DNA from: Isoetes taiwanensis
Taxonomy: Eukaryota; Streptophyta; Lycopodiopsida; Isoetales; Isoetaceae
Direction: 5' to 3'
DNA length: 64,000 bases
Assembly: GCA_021234155.1 (NCBI GenBank)
Contig: JAJEKV010000080.1
Location: 3,829,867 to 3,893,866 of the forward strand
The notes beneath the pieces are model-generated. The model worked only from the letters and a program-made list of their open reading frames with translations. It was not told the DNA's origin and ran no database searches. The translations under genes were made by a program, and so were the position numbers. Positions 53,505-63,503 of the stretch are shown one piece after another; within the stretch, counting starts at the first letter, position 1, and the number at the start of each line of letters is the position of its first letter.

Positions 53505-55998
53505 ATGGCGAGAACCAAACAGACTGCCAGGAAGCCTCGCCCAGGCGAAACCCCCAACGCCCTAATCCACGAGGTACTTCGGGAGAGGCTCGTCAAGAGG
53601 GGAGGTAGACTATCTTCGAGCGAGGAGAGCATCTTAGAGGAGGACCAAGACACATCCGAGCTGATTGGCATCCTCAATCAGCAGCTGGACCCAGAAGATG
53701 TTACGTCACCAACTTCCATGGATGAGGAGACCAAGGACGTCTACGAAGAAATAGAGTGGGAAATACAAGAACAGGAGAGAGAAGAGGAGGCGCACTCAGA
53801 TGCAGGGACAGAGCTGCTCGAGGAGGAAGAGGAGGGAGCAGAGCGAGAAAGGAGAACCAAGGCTAGTGAAGAAAAGAGACTGCCGACTCCCGAGCTCGAG
53901 CCAAGCGAAGCACAGGACCTCGCGGCGTGGATCAAAAAGCACGAAGCAAAAGAACGCCGCCGAGAAAGGAAGAGGGAAGAGAAGAAGAGGAAGAGGGAAG
54001 AGGAGGAGGCGAATGCAGCCGAGGAACTGAAGAAGAAGAAGGGAAGTTTGTGGTGGGCCAAAGAAAACTCAAGGAGGTTCCACGAACAAAGACCCAGGGA
54101 ATAAATTACTAATCACATATTTCTTATTAGCCAGAATGACTTTAGCTAAACTTGTTCGATATTAATCCCAAAACTTTCTGTGGTTTAGCTAAACTCTATA
54201 CATTTTTCCTCTCATACTTTCTAGCGTTTAGCTAAATTAACCCAAACATCATCCCAAAAATTTCTATGGCGTGGCCAACAGGAAATATTAAACCAAATTA
54301 CTATACTTTTTTTCAATATATTCCACTTATTTTAGTCATTTTGTTTGTGAAAACATTCTAAAATAATGCTAACTAGTAAAGTCTAAGACTCAAATTAATT
54401 CATAATGCTAGAAACTAAACTACTAGTCATATATTTCATATAAACTAGAATGATGGTAGCTAAACTAGGCCAAAATTCATTCTAAAAGTTTCTATGGTTT
54501 AGCTAAACACTACAAAATTTCACGCTCTTACTTTCTAGTGTTTGGCTAAAGAGCTCCAGGGTTGGTGAAGTCCCGAAAAAAGTTAAGCTAAAATTACATT
54601 AGAGAAAAAATGAGATCACATTTTGTCCCATTAAGGGATGCTTAAAATGCCATGTCAGCTTTTTAAACTGTCCAATAAGAGAAGAGCTCCAGTATATCTC
54701 ATTCCAGTATTATGTGGCAGCCTGTAATTAATGCAGCTGCAACTAACTTCTGTAGTATCATTTTTTCATTATAACTTTTGATCTAGAACTCTGATTCAAA
54801 AACTTTTTGTAGCAATGGGTTCGTCTTCACAAGATCTATCTAGTGATAACCCATTCATACATCTTTTACGATATAAATATATAAGAAATAAGCAAAAAAT
54901 CATATTTTTTTAAGGTTAACGCATATGACCATATTGAAATACATCATAACCATATATCATTGGAAAGATCTTTTCATTCCACATCTAATGCAACAAACGC
55001 CGCAACATTTTGACAAGTGGATCAAAAGTTATGGGAAAAAAACAAAGAAATGAAGTTGTTGGTGCTGCATTAATTGCAGTTAATAGTGGGTAGCCATTCC
55101 ATTGGAGGATTCTTATGGGGATGAAATGAGATCTCAAATTTCCTCTAATATTATTTTTTTTCCAATTTTTTCCATTTACTTTAGCCAATTTTTTTTGAAA
55201 ATACGCTAAAAAACGCCAAATAGCTAAGTTTAGCCCTTAAATTATTCCATGCAAAGACCCCCAACCCCAAGGTCGTCATCACCGAATCCGCCACCGACCA
55301 GCCTCCGCCTCCTCCGACGACGACTCGACGACCTAAGACTTCAACCCCAACACCAAGGTGGAAGCTCTTTCTAAAACCTACGGATGAGAGCAATACCCAG
55401 GCCGGGGAGCACCCCGACCCCGAGCAGCCGGATCAAGTGCGTAAACCCTCTCCATATCCCGGTTTGGGGGCCAGAAGAAACAGCCACCTACCGCCCGAGA
55501 ATCCTATGTCACGGACCCCGTCAAGATCTACGAGAGAAAGATGAGGGAACACGAGGCTTACATGAAGAAGTGGGAGGCTTACAACTCCTACTACCAGGAG
55601 AACAGGGTCAGGAGTGTTGAAGGTGGACGTCCAACAAAGGAGCAGACCTTAAGGCCGCCACCACAGAAGCCCAAGCCCCCCAAGAAGCCAGACAAGAAGA
55701 AGGCCAGCAGGAAGGAGACCGAGAGAAGAGCACTGAGGGAGATCAAGCACTTCCAGCGCAGCTACGGCCTCTTAATACCCCGTGCCCCCTTTGCCCGTCT
55801 AGTCAGAGAAGTGATGCAGGACTTTAACACCGGCATGAGGGTAACAGAGAGATGCTGCTGGCACTTCAGGAAGCAGCCGAGCAGAAGATAGTGCAGCATT
55901 TTGAAGACTCTACAGCCTGCACCGTGTATGCCAAGCGAGTAACCCTGATGGGGAAGGACATGCAGTTGGCCAGTATAATCAAGGGAGATCCCCATTAG
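53505..55998 (+). pseudogene. ORF1 (histone H3-like) of the second element, interrupted by a DNA transposon
   Basis: Starts at ATG 53505 with ARTKQTARK again identical to the H3 tail. An open stretch runs to about 54095 (acidic, Lys-rich). The insertion 54096-55251 splits it. The rest resumes at 55252 and is in frame over 55541-55891 ([61 protein letters not shown]). A one-base shift near 55845-55858 moves [32 protein letters not shown] and the stop (55996-55998) to another frame. The loop between alpha-1 and alpha-2 has canonical H3 length (QDFNTGMR against QDFKTDLR), not the longer CENH3 loop. The copy is disabled but its H3 parts are easier to recognise than in the first element. Confidence 0.93.
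54096..55251. mobile_element. hAT-like non-autonomous DNA transposon (1,156 bp) inside ORF1
   Basis: Flanked by the 8-bp duplication CAAAGACC (54088-54095 and 55252-55259). It begins CAGGGAATAAATTA and ends TAAATTATTCCATG, 12 of 14 positions inverted. CAGGG-type ends and 8-bp TSDs are hAT features. The motif TTTAGCTAAA or close variants recurs near both ends and inside. About 140 bp near the left end (from 54108) are repeated from about 54419. There is no transposase. Confidence 0.85.
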
Positions 55999-56142
55999 AA
56001 ATTTTGTAAATAATGAAAATTTTGTTAATACAAAAGAATTTTGAGTAGATTATATGTGTAATCTTGCTTAAATAGGTTGAGTTAGCATGTAATAGCTTTT
56101 GTTTTACTAAAATAGGACATCTCTAGAGCAAATAGTGAGATG

Positions 56143-56207
56143 TCTCACACGTCGCGCCTGGTCTAAAAACAAAACTCCAGTTTTTGAACGAGGCGCAACG
56201 TGTGAGA
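56143..56207. repeat. Hairpin H3' upstream of ORF2 (65 bp)
   Basis: Arms TCTCACACGT/ACGTGTGAGA plus CGCGCCT/AGGCGC, inner AAAACTCCAGTTTT. Confidence 0.95.
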
Positions 56208-56341
56208 CCTTGCCCAAAGTTGTCCAAATCTCCTCCAAATCGACCAAGTAAGGGGTCAATTCTGCCTAACTCGACAGTCCAACATGTTTAGACCCTTAGA
56301 TCAACCAAATTGGATAAGTTTAGACAAAAATAGAGCAGATG

Positions 56342-56406
56342 TCTCACACGTCGCGCCTGGTCTAAAAACAAAACTCCAGTTTTTGAACGAGGTGCAACAT
56401 GTGAGA
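56342..56406. repeat. Hairpin H4' upstream of ORF2 (65 bp)
   Basis: Arms TCTCACACGT/ACATGTGAGA, one position now mispaired; the remaining stem is intact. Confidence 0.95.
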
Positions 56407-56583
56407 CCTCCCAGCATTTTTGCCACCATAGCATATCCAATTGATCTCTAGCTTGTTGCAATAGGTTCCTTAGGTAATCCAGTCATGCTCAAAACCTCAA
56501 ATTAGTCTTCCAACTCCCATTTGGACCTCAACATAGGCTCAAGAGTTTTTCAAGTCACCCAAAAATTAGGGTTTTTCCCTTCT

Positions 56584-56593
56584 CTATAAATAG
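56584..56593 (+). promoter_or_regulatory. TATA box for ORF2
   Basis: CTATAAATAG lies 113 bp before the ORF2 ATG at 56706, matching 27245-27254 of the first element. Confidence 0.68.
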
Positions 56594-56705
56594 GTCCCCA
56601 TTTCTCACCTAGCACCCTACAAGTTTGCTCTTGACCTTTTAGGCGATTTTCCATCTCCCTGAGGCGCTTTTGCATCCGTTTGTTAGTTTCATCTTCCCTA
56701 GATCC

Positions 56706-57905
56706 ATGGCAACTGCTGACTTCAGGCGATGGTACAACGCCAGTGCCCATGCTGCCGAGGCTGATGTCAATGACATTTTTCGAGTCTTCCGGAAAGATGT
56801 CCAAGCCACTCTGCACGCAACCCCAGCATATAGACAAGTTCTGTCCGAGTTCCAAGCTAGGGTAGGACCGTCATTAGTACAGCTCCCCCCTTGTACAAGC
56901 TACTTTGTTCCCAGGCAATCCCTTCAAGCAGCCTTGGGTGATGTTCCAAACATTGCCAAATACCTGACCAACAAGGCCCAGAGGTTGCAAGACTACATGG
57001 TCTTGACAGTTAACAGGGCCAAGTATGTCTCCTATACCGCCGCCTTAGCAATCTTTCTCTCCCACCGTGCCGAAAACCCCATGGGGGAAACCTCGATCCC
57101 TCCCATGGATGTGGACCCCTTAGCCTCCTCAGCAGCAGAGCAGCTCCTTTTGCAGTATCAACAGGAGCAAGAAGGAAGAGCAGGAGACGAAGAATCAGAA
57201 GAAGAGGACTACGCCGAGCTCAATCCAGCAGAAGAGCAGCGGTTAGCAGAGCAGGAGTTGCAGGAATTCGAACGGAGCCGGCAAACCCTCAGGATCGCCC
57301 CACCCCTTGGGCTAGGTATCACAAGCCTAGCCCCCATCATCATCGACGGCGAGGAGTACCTGCTCCTCAGCGACATCCAGAACCTTCCCGAATGCAGGGA
57401 ACGGGAATACCGACTCGATGAGTTGCTGCACCAACTGCGGCAATCAGACCTGGATGATTTCGTCGTCCGGGGAGCTTCCGACTTCCCACTTCAAGTAAGA
57501 GAAGCCGACACTTACACAGGAGAGTCGACTTCTGACATCCAAGCCTACATCAACATCAGGCAGATAATGGAAGCTCGGGAGCTACCAACTGAAGAGGAGT
57601 TCTATGCCATCCAGGAGCAGATGGGGATCCGTGGCAAGAGCTCAAACATTTTAATGCCGAGCTCTTCGACACCAGCCCCGCGCAGAGAAGAGGCGAAGTT
57701 CGATCTCGGCAGCTTCCAAAGAACAATTAGGGATTACGAGAGAGCTCACCGAGGTGGAAGTCGACCAATATGCCGGAAGGCACAGATGGTGGCCGAGGAG
57801 GCTAAGAATCAAGAACGACGCGACAACGACGGTGTCGCTGCGATACTATCTCCCCCGGCCGATGGACGGGAGAATAGCGGTAATCCATCGCAAATTCACC
57901 CCTAG
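56706..57905 (+). CDS. ORF2 of the second element, unknown protein (best preserved copy)
   Basis: The chosen start (ATGGCAACTGCTGACTTCAG) gives MATADFRRWYNASAHAAEAD, conserved in the first element; a longer frame from 56670 is not conserved. About 400 codons are open to 57905. Compared with the first element, the true frame probably shifts near 57720-57755 and ends at 58222-58224, with WPRRLRIKND, VKRAVALDIFDFAIPYRRQ and FLEDNPSYR following in other frames. Visible parts: helical N-terminus (VNDIFRVFRKDVQAT), LQDYMVLTVNRAKYVSYTAA, an acidic block (DEESEEEDYAEL) and PPLGLGITSLAP. No known domain is recognised. It lies between the H3-like ORF and gag with its own TATA box. Confidence 0.75.
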   Translation: MATADFRRWYNASAHAAEADVNDIFRVFRKDVQATLHATPAYRQVLSEFQARVGPSLVQLPPCTSYFVPRQSLQAALGDVPNIAKYLTNKAQRLQDYMVLTVNRAKYVSYTAALAIFLSHRAENPMGETSIPPMDVDPLASSAAEQLLLQYQQEQEGRAGDEESEEEDYAELNPAEEQRLAEQELQEFERSRQTLRIAPPLGLGITSLAPIIIDGEEYLLLSDIQNLPECREREYRLDELLHQLRQSDLDDFVVRGASDFPLQVREADTYTGESTSDIQAYINIRQIMEARELPTEEEFYAIQEQMGIRGKSSNILMPSSSTPAPRREEAKFDLGSFQRTIRDYERAHRGGSRPICRKAQMVAEEAKNQERRDNDGVAAILSPPADGRENSGNPSQIHP

Positions 57906-58224
57906 GGCGCAGGGAAGGAGTATTAATGCTCATCGGCGGCCTTGCTTTGGTTTACCGCATGCTCTCGGCTAGCTGCCAACACCGACTATGCCGTCCTAGT
58001 CAAGAGAGCGGTGGCACTCGATATATTCGACTTCGCCATACCTTACCGACGGCAAGGAAGACCGGCAAAGGATCGAACGCATACCTCCAACCGTGGTAGA
58101 GGAATTAGTGAGAGCTTTTTGGTGGCGGTTCATCAACCAACGCCCCGAACTTGGGCTTGCAGGAACGGCCCAAGTTAAGAAGTTCCTCGAAGATAACCCA
58201 TCCTACCGGCGATATCAAGAATAG

Positions 58225-58393
58225 TTAGACTCTTGATCCCGGGGGCGTTGTATTAAGATATGATATAATATTTAAATATAATTTCTTTTGCACTTTAAAT
58301 GTTTTGTTGATATATTTTGTTCCACAACTATACCAACAAACACATATAATGCAATAGAGTAAGTAAAGCTAACCGTAAGGCCATGACCTACTT
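58225..58393. other. AT-rich spacer before gag with possible splice acceptor
   Basis: Ends in CTACTTGTGTATGCAG, the same as in the first element, just before the gag frame, which again has no ATG. Confidence 0.45.
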
Positions 58394-59662
58394 GTGTATG
58401 CAGCTAGAGGCACAGGCTCAGGGGAACGACAACGACGAGACCTTAGGGAAGAACAGACCCCGCCTAGACCACCCCCAGCAAGGAGCCTGTATGAAGCATT
58501 CGGCGCAATGTCCCCAGAGGAAGAAATGTCGCAGATGAGAACGGACCTCGAGCAGATAAAGGTTTTCTTAGCAGCACAATCAGAGAGTGGCCCAAACAAC
58601 AATGTCCAATGGCCAGAGGCACCATCTAGGAAGACGGGGAAGGACAAGAGGAGGAGCAAGAGAAGGAGGTCCACCAGCACGGAATCCTCCGACTCAAGCT
58701 CCTGACTCGACCGACCGAGGAAGAGGAAAGAGCGTGCAGGTCCGTAGGGATGGAAGGCAAAGGGACGCCACAGATGGACGGCAAAGGGACACAAAAGCCT
58801 CGACACTGTAAGAAGGTAGATTCAAAGCATTGAGAAACGTGATGGAAGGCCGTGAAACTCGAAAGCAATTCTCAAGGCTTAAAACAGTCGCATGGAGGCA
58901 GAGGCTTGGCTCGATGAAATGAGTGAGTATGGTAACGCCTATGGTATGAAGGACAAGGATAAAGGCAGGGTGGCAACAGCAAAGAAACCCAAGGAGCAAA
59001 GACGAATTTGGTGGAAGGGTACGCCAAGGCACATGGCTTAAGCTGTGGGGATGCTTGCGTGTTCGTGAAGTTTGCTAAAGCTTTCAAGCCACCACTCACG
59101 CCCCAAGAGAACACAAGTCCAAAGATGATGCGCCAAATTCTAGGTTGCAACAGGAAACAAATCAGTCCAGAAATATACAGAGGAATTCATGAGGCTAAGG
59201 CTTTATGTGCCAAAGTTGGGTGAAAAGCATGCAGTGGAGAGCTATATTGAGGGACTGAACGATGAGATCCGCAAGCTTGTAAGGGCGATAAACCCTAAGA
59301 CGAGATCGTAAGCGCAGAGTCCAAGGCAATAAGCTTGCAAGGGAGGGGGGCCTGAGAATAGCGGCGTGAGGCAGCAAGATATTGGGGATAAAGGCAAGGC
59401 AACAGGAGTTATAGCCCTAGAGCAGCCAGCCCGTGTCCAGCTAGAGCCCCATATGGTGGCAACCAGGGGAAGCAGCAGGAGAAGAAGCAGGTGTCTTTCA
59501 AGGACAAGCAGGAGAGGTCAAACTACTCCAAAGCAGTGCGGTCCTTTTTGCAGGCAATGCCCAAGGAAAAGAGGTAGGAGTGCATAGAAAAGCGGCTTTG
59601 CTTCCGTGTGTTTCGGCCAAAGCCACCGGGCTGACGTGAACCCGCCTCACGCCATGAGTGCA
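58394..59662 (+). pseudogene. gag of the second element, frameshifted
   Basis: 58394-58705 is open (GERQRRDLREEQTPP, PEEEMSQMRTDLEQIKVFLA, then basic KDKRRSKRRRS). Capsid-like pieces follow at 59008-59223 (KFAKAFKPPL, SPEIYRGIHEAKALCAKVG) and about 59240-59330. The zinc knuckle near 59600 is damaged. Order and wording match 29070-30330. Confidence 0.75.
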
Positions 59663-60646
59663 GCGCTAGCGGAGTTGGGAGATTGGGACACTCCGTCTGA
59701 CGACGACGGCGAGGCAGCCCACGACTATATTCAGGGTGAGTGTCATATTTTTGCCACAATAGACACAGAACAAGCAGAGAGCCAGTATAAAGTAATTTCC
59801 ACAATAGGGAAGGCGAAGGCCAAGTCCTTCATAGTCCTGATAGACTCAGGAAGTAGCCATAACTTTGCATCCCCCAGAATGGTTGAAATGTTGAAGTTGA
59901 AACCGCTGAAGTCGAAGCCAAGGCCCGTCGTCTTAGCAAGTGGAGCAGTAAGGCAGACAGCAGGCAAGAGGATCAATTTCGACATTGACTTGCCAGGGAT
60001 TAATATCCAGATGGGGACAGAAGTAATGGGCATTGGCAAGTACGACTTGATCATAGGAATGGAGTATCTTGGACCAGCAGGAGCCATCATTGATTGTGGA
60101 AAGCGGAAGGTGGCCTTCACAATACCTGACGGCAAGATCATTGAGATTACAGGTAAAGAAGTTGTTCCCATCATGCAATGCATGTCAAGTAAACGACTGT
60201 TCAAGTGCATCAAGAGTGAGCAGGTAGCATACATCTTCAAGCTTGAGATTGAAGAGCCCGAGTCAGAAGAAAGCAAAGAAGATAAAGTGCTCAGCAAGTT
60301 GCCCAAGCAAATAGCTAAGTTGATCACGGAGTTCCACGATCTCTTTCCAGATGAGATCGAGCACCTCCCTCCCTACAGGGGAGTCGAGTGTGAGATAACA
60401 CTCGAACCAGGGACGAAGCCGACAAGCAAGGCTCCATACAGAATGACGACGCAGGAGCTGACGGAGCTAAAGAAGCAATTGCAGGAATTGCTCGACCTAG
60501 GTTTCATTAGACCCAGTGTCTCACCATTTGGAGCGCCCATTCTTTTTGTCAAGAAGAAGGATGGCAGTCTGAGGATGTGCATAGACTATAGGCAGTTGAA
60601 CAAGCACACCATCAAAAGTATGCGCTCCCCAGATCGGATGACTTGA
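59606..60646 (+). CDS. Protease and N-terminal RT of the second element (346 codons, partial)
   Basis: An aspartic protease has its active-site D80-S-G within [14 protein letters not shown], intact here but not in the first element. It is followed by the RT start, [40 protein letters not shown] 4-bp loss near 60613-60616 shifts the frame, so the palm domain lies in the next segment. The likely product is a cleaved Pol polyprotein. The frame probably continued from gag in the ancestor. Confidence 0.88.
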   Translation: MCFGQSHRADVNPPHAMSAALAELGDWDTPSDDDGEAAHDYIQGECHIFATIDTEQAESQYKVISTIGKAKAKSFIVLIDSGSSHNFASPRMVEMLKLKPLKSKPRPVVLASGAVRQTAGKRINFDIDLPGINIQMGTEVMGIGKYDLIIGMEYLGPAGAIIDCGKRKVAFTIPDGKIIEITGKEVVPIMQCMSSKRLFKCIKSEQVAYIFKLEIEEPESEESKEDKVLSKLPKQIAKLITEFHDLFPDEIEHLPPYRGVECEITLEPGTKPTSKAPYRMTTQELTELKKQLQELLDLGFIRPSVSPFGAPILFVKKKDGSLRMCIDYRQLNKHTIKSMRSPDRMT

Positions 60647-61122
60647 TGGATCAGCTTCAAGGGGCAAAGGTCTTCTCCAAAATCGACTTAAGGTCAGGCT
60701 ATCATCAGATCCGGATAAAGGAAGAAGATATTCATAAAACCGCCTTCTAACAGCGGTGCGACGGGCACTATGAGTTCACGGTAATGCCTTTCGGGCTTAT
60801 CGAACGCCCAAAGAACGCTCATGAGGCTCATGAACGACATCTTCAGGGAGTTCTTAGACACCTTTGTGATAATGTTCTTTGATGACATTTTGGTGTATAG
60901 CAGATCCCTTGAAGAACACGTACAACACTTAAGGAGAGTGCTGGAGAAGTTGAAGAGGCACCGGTTATGCCAAGTTGTCGGCGCCACCGCGAACGTAAAA
61001 GATGGAATACCCGGGTCATGTGATCTCGTGAAGGAATCTCGACAGATCGCAGTTGATTCGATGGGCGCCGAAGAATGTCCATGAGGTCGAAGTTTCCTCT
61101 CAGCCTAGCGGTGGTACTACAG
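60647..61122 (+). pseudogene. RT palm region of the second element, frameshifted
   Basis: Continues [17 protein letters not shown] in one frame, then after shifts [16 protein letters not shown] and [20 protein letters not shown] (60821-61084). FFDD is the catalytic pair of this family. Small indels near 60750-60810 and 60960-61100 break it. Confidence 0.82.
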
Positions 61123-61838
61123 AAGTTCGTGGAAGAACTTTGCTAAGATAGCGCCCCGGCCAACGTGAGACTTGACGAGGGCGAGAAGGTGAAAGATTGG
61201 CAGAGCATTGGCTAAAGAAAGCCCAAGGGGTTTGAATTGTTGAAAGAAGCTTTAACAACCGCCCAGCCTTAACCCCGCCGCACTCCGTGAGAAAGATAAG
61301 CTTGTGGCTACTGGCGCAGTAAGATAGCCATTGTGTGCAAAGGCTCATGCGGGAAGAGCGTGTGGTAGGATGATTCCAAGAAGATGAACGATTAAAACAC
61401 GCTTACCCGACGACGATCAAGAATTGCTTGCGGTTTGTCGGGGCATTAAGAATTTGGAGGCACTACCTCTTGGGAAGGAAGTTCGTGAAGAACTTTGCTA
61501 AGATAGCGGCCCCGCTAACAGACTTGACGAGGGCAGAGAAGGTGAAAGATTGGGCGAGCATTGGCACAAGAAAGCCCAAGCAGTGGTTTGAATTGTTGAA
61601 AGAAGCTTTAACAACCGCCTCCGCCTCTTAACCCCCGCCGCACCCAGAGAAAGATAAGCTTGTGGCGACAGATGCGAGTAAGATAGCCACAGGTGCAGTG
61701 CTCATGCAGGAAGAGCGTGTGGTAGCGTATGATTCCAGGAAGATGAACGACGCCGAAACACGCTACCCGACGCACGATCAAGAATTGCTTGCGGTTGTCA
61801 GGGCATTAAGAATTTGGAGGCACTACCTCTTGGGAAAG
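61123..61838 (+). repeat. Tandem duplication in pol (356 and 360 bp)
   Basis: 61123-61478 and 61479-61838 cover the same RT-connection/RNase H segment (AAGTTCGTG.AAGAACTTTG ... CACTACCTCTTGGGAA). The first unit has many small indels; the second is nearly clean. The first element has a single unit. Confidence 0.92.
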
Positions 61839-63503
61839 AAGTTCCAATTGGACACAGATCATCAGAGCCTCCAGTATGTATTCATGCAACCACACCTTAA
61901 CCTGAGGCAGCGAAGGTGGATGGAGTTCCTCGAAGAGTATGACTTCGATATAGTCTACAAGTCGGGGAAGCTCAATGTGGTAGCGGATGCGCTTTCAAGG
62001 CATCCCCTGACAACTAGAGTGCATTGCAATGCAATTTCGAGGCTTTCCAGCGACTTCGGGAAGAAGATTGAAGAAACCTTGCCAACAGATGTGGACTTCA
62101 AGGAAGTATGGGCAAGCTTATGCAGGGAAGCAAGAACAGATAAGGAGCGGGAAGCCTTCAAAAATTTTAAGAAGGAAGGTAATCTCTTGTACCATAAGAA
62201 CAAGTTGTGCGTGCCCGAATCATCGGGTGTAAGGAAATTGATCCTCCACGACACGCACAACAGTCCAATAGCTGGCCATGCGGGATTCATGAAGACATAT
62301 TTCAAAGTGCACAGCAGCTACTATTGGCCAGGAATGAAGAAGCAGTTCGCTCGCTACATCAAAGAATGTCAGCTATGTCAGCAGACGAAGGCAGAGCAGC
62401 TTCGAATTTCAGGGGCATTGGAGCCATTAGCGGTGCCAAACGCTAAGTGGGAGGTCATCAGCATGGACTTCATAACAGGGCTTCCAAGGACAGTAAGAGG
62501 GAAAAATGCCTTGATGGTAGTGGTCGACAAGTTGTCGAAGATGGCACATTTCGGGCCTTGCAGGACCACAGACACGGCTATGGATACAGCGAAGCTCTTC
62601 ACCAAAGAAATCTTCAGGCTCCATGGCATGCCAAGGGAGATTATCTCCGACAGGGACCCCAAGTTCATGAGTGCCTTTTGGCAAGACCTCTTTGCGACAA
62701 TTCAGACGAAGCTATCCATGAGCACGGCCTACCATCCTCAGACGGATGGCCAAACGGAGCGGACCAACAGGATTTTAGAGGATATGCTACGAAACTATGT
62801 CTGGAACAAGCAAGGTATGTGGGAAGAATTTATTCACCTAGTGGAGTTTGCCTATAATAGCACCAAGCAAGAATCATCCCAAATGTCGCCGTTTATGATC
62901 AATTACGGCTATCAATGCCTAACTCCAGACACTTGGCACAATCCCGTGTCAAAAGTAGAGGTTTCGCAGCAGATGTTGTCCGACATGCAGCAGCTCGTGG
63001 AAGAAGTTCGAGGGTATCTTCTGGCAGTAAGGAGTCGACAAAAGAGCATCGCCGACAAGCATCAGACAGTCAGAGAGTTCCAAGTTGGAGATGATGTATG
63101 GCTCAAGATCAAGGTAAAGCAGGCAAAGCTCCGCATCGGAAATTGTAAGAAGCTTGCTCCAAGGTGGGCTGGACCTTTCAGAATAATCAAGAGAATAGGT
63201 AATCAATCCTACAAATTGGACCTACCAGCACACCTAAAGATTCATAAGGTCTTCCACGTGAGTTTATTGAAGAAGCATACTCCAAACCCAGACGAAGTCT
63301 TGGACACTCCAACGTTGTTGGAAATGATGGAGGAGCAGCTGGAAATAGTTCCAGAATTGATTCTTGATAAAGCCTTCAAGAAAACAAGGAGGTCGGAATT
63401 TCTCCAGTATTTGATCAAGTGGAAACACTTGCCAGTGGAAGACGCGACATGGGTACTTAAGAAAGATCTAGTAAAGCAGTACCTACAGTTTATGGAGCAA
63501 TAG
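61662..63503 (+). CDS. RNase H, integrase and chromodomain of the second element (613 codons)
   Basis: RNase H: D5 in ATDASK, E41 in DQELLAVV, D66 in QLDTDHQSL. The integrase zinc domain uses H199, H206, C236 and C239 (GHAGFMKT, KECQLCQQ). The integrase core has D269 (SMDFITGLP), D330 (ISDRDPKF) and E366 (DGQTERTNR), with 35 residues between the last two, the D,D35E spacing. From about 540 comes a chromodomain (FLQYLIKWKHLPVEDATWVL). All visible catalytic residues are present. The frame opens upstream at a non-ATG codon because it is part of a longer polyprotein. Integrase joins element DNA to the genome; the chromodomain is known in this family to influence target choice. Confidence 0.93.
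   Translation: MATDASKIATGAVLMQEERVVAYDSRKMNDAETRYPTHDQELLAVVRALRIWRHYLLGKKFQLDTDHQSLQYVFMQPHLNLRQRRWMEFLEEYDFDIVYKSGKLNVVADALSRHPLTTRVHCNAISRLSSDFGKKIEETLPTDVDFKEVWASLCREARTDKEREAFKNFKKEGNLLYHKNKLCVPESSGVRKLILHDTHNSPIAGHAGFMKTYFKVHSSYYWPGMKKQFARYIKECQLCQQTKAEQLRISGALEPLAVPNAKWEVISMDFITGLPRTVRGKNALMVVVDKLSKMAHFGPCRTTDTAMDTAKLFTKEIFRLHGMPREIISDRDPKFMSAFWQDLFATIQTKLSMSTAYHPQTDGQTERTNRILEDMLRNYVWNKQGMWEEFIHLVEFAYNSTKQESSQMSPFMINYGYQCLTPDTWHNPVSKVEVSQQMLSDMQQLVEEVRGYLLAVRSRQKSIADKHQTVREFQVGDDVWLKIKVKQAKLRIGNCKKLAPRWAGPFRIIKRIGNQSYKLDLPAHLKIHKVFHVSLLKKHTPNPDEVLDTPTLLEMMEEQLEIVPELILDKAFKKTRRSEFLQYLIKWKHLPVEDATWVLKKDLVKQYLQFMEQ

Noticed and set aside
53505..55998. CENH3-type centromeric histone
   Set aside because: EIRHFQ and HAKRVTLM recall CENH3, but the tail is exact H3 ARTKQTARK and the loop before alpha-2 has canonical H3 length, so a plain H3-like origin fits better.
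56670..56705. Upstream ATG of ORF2 in the second element
   Set aside because: The 12 extra codons are not conserved in the first element, where only the ATGGCAAC start is shared.
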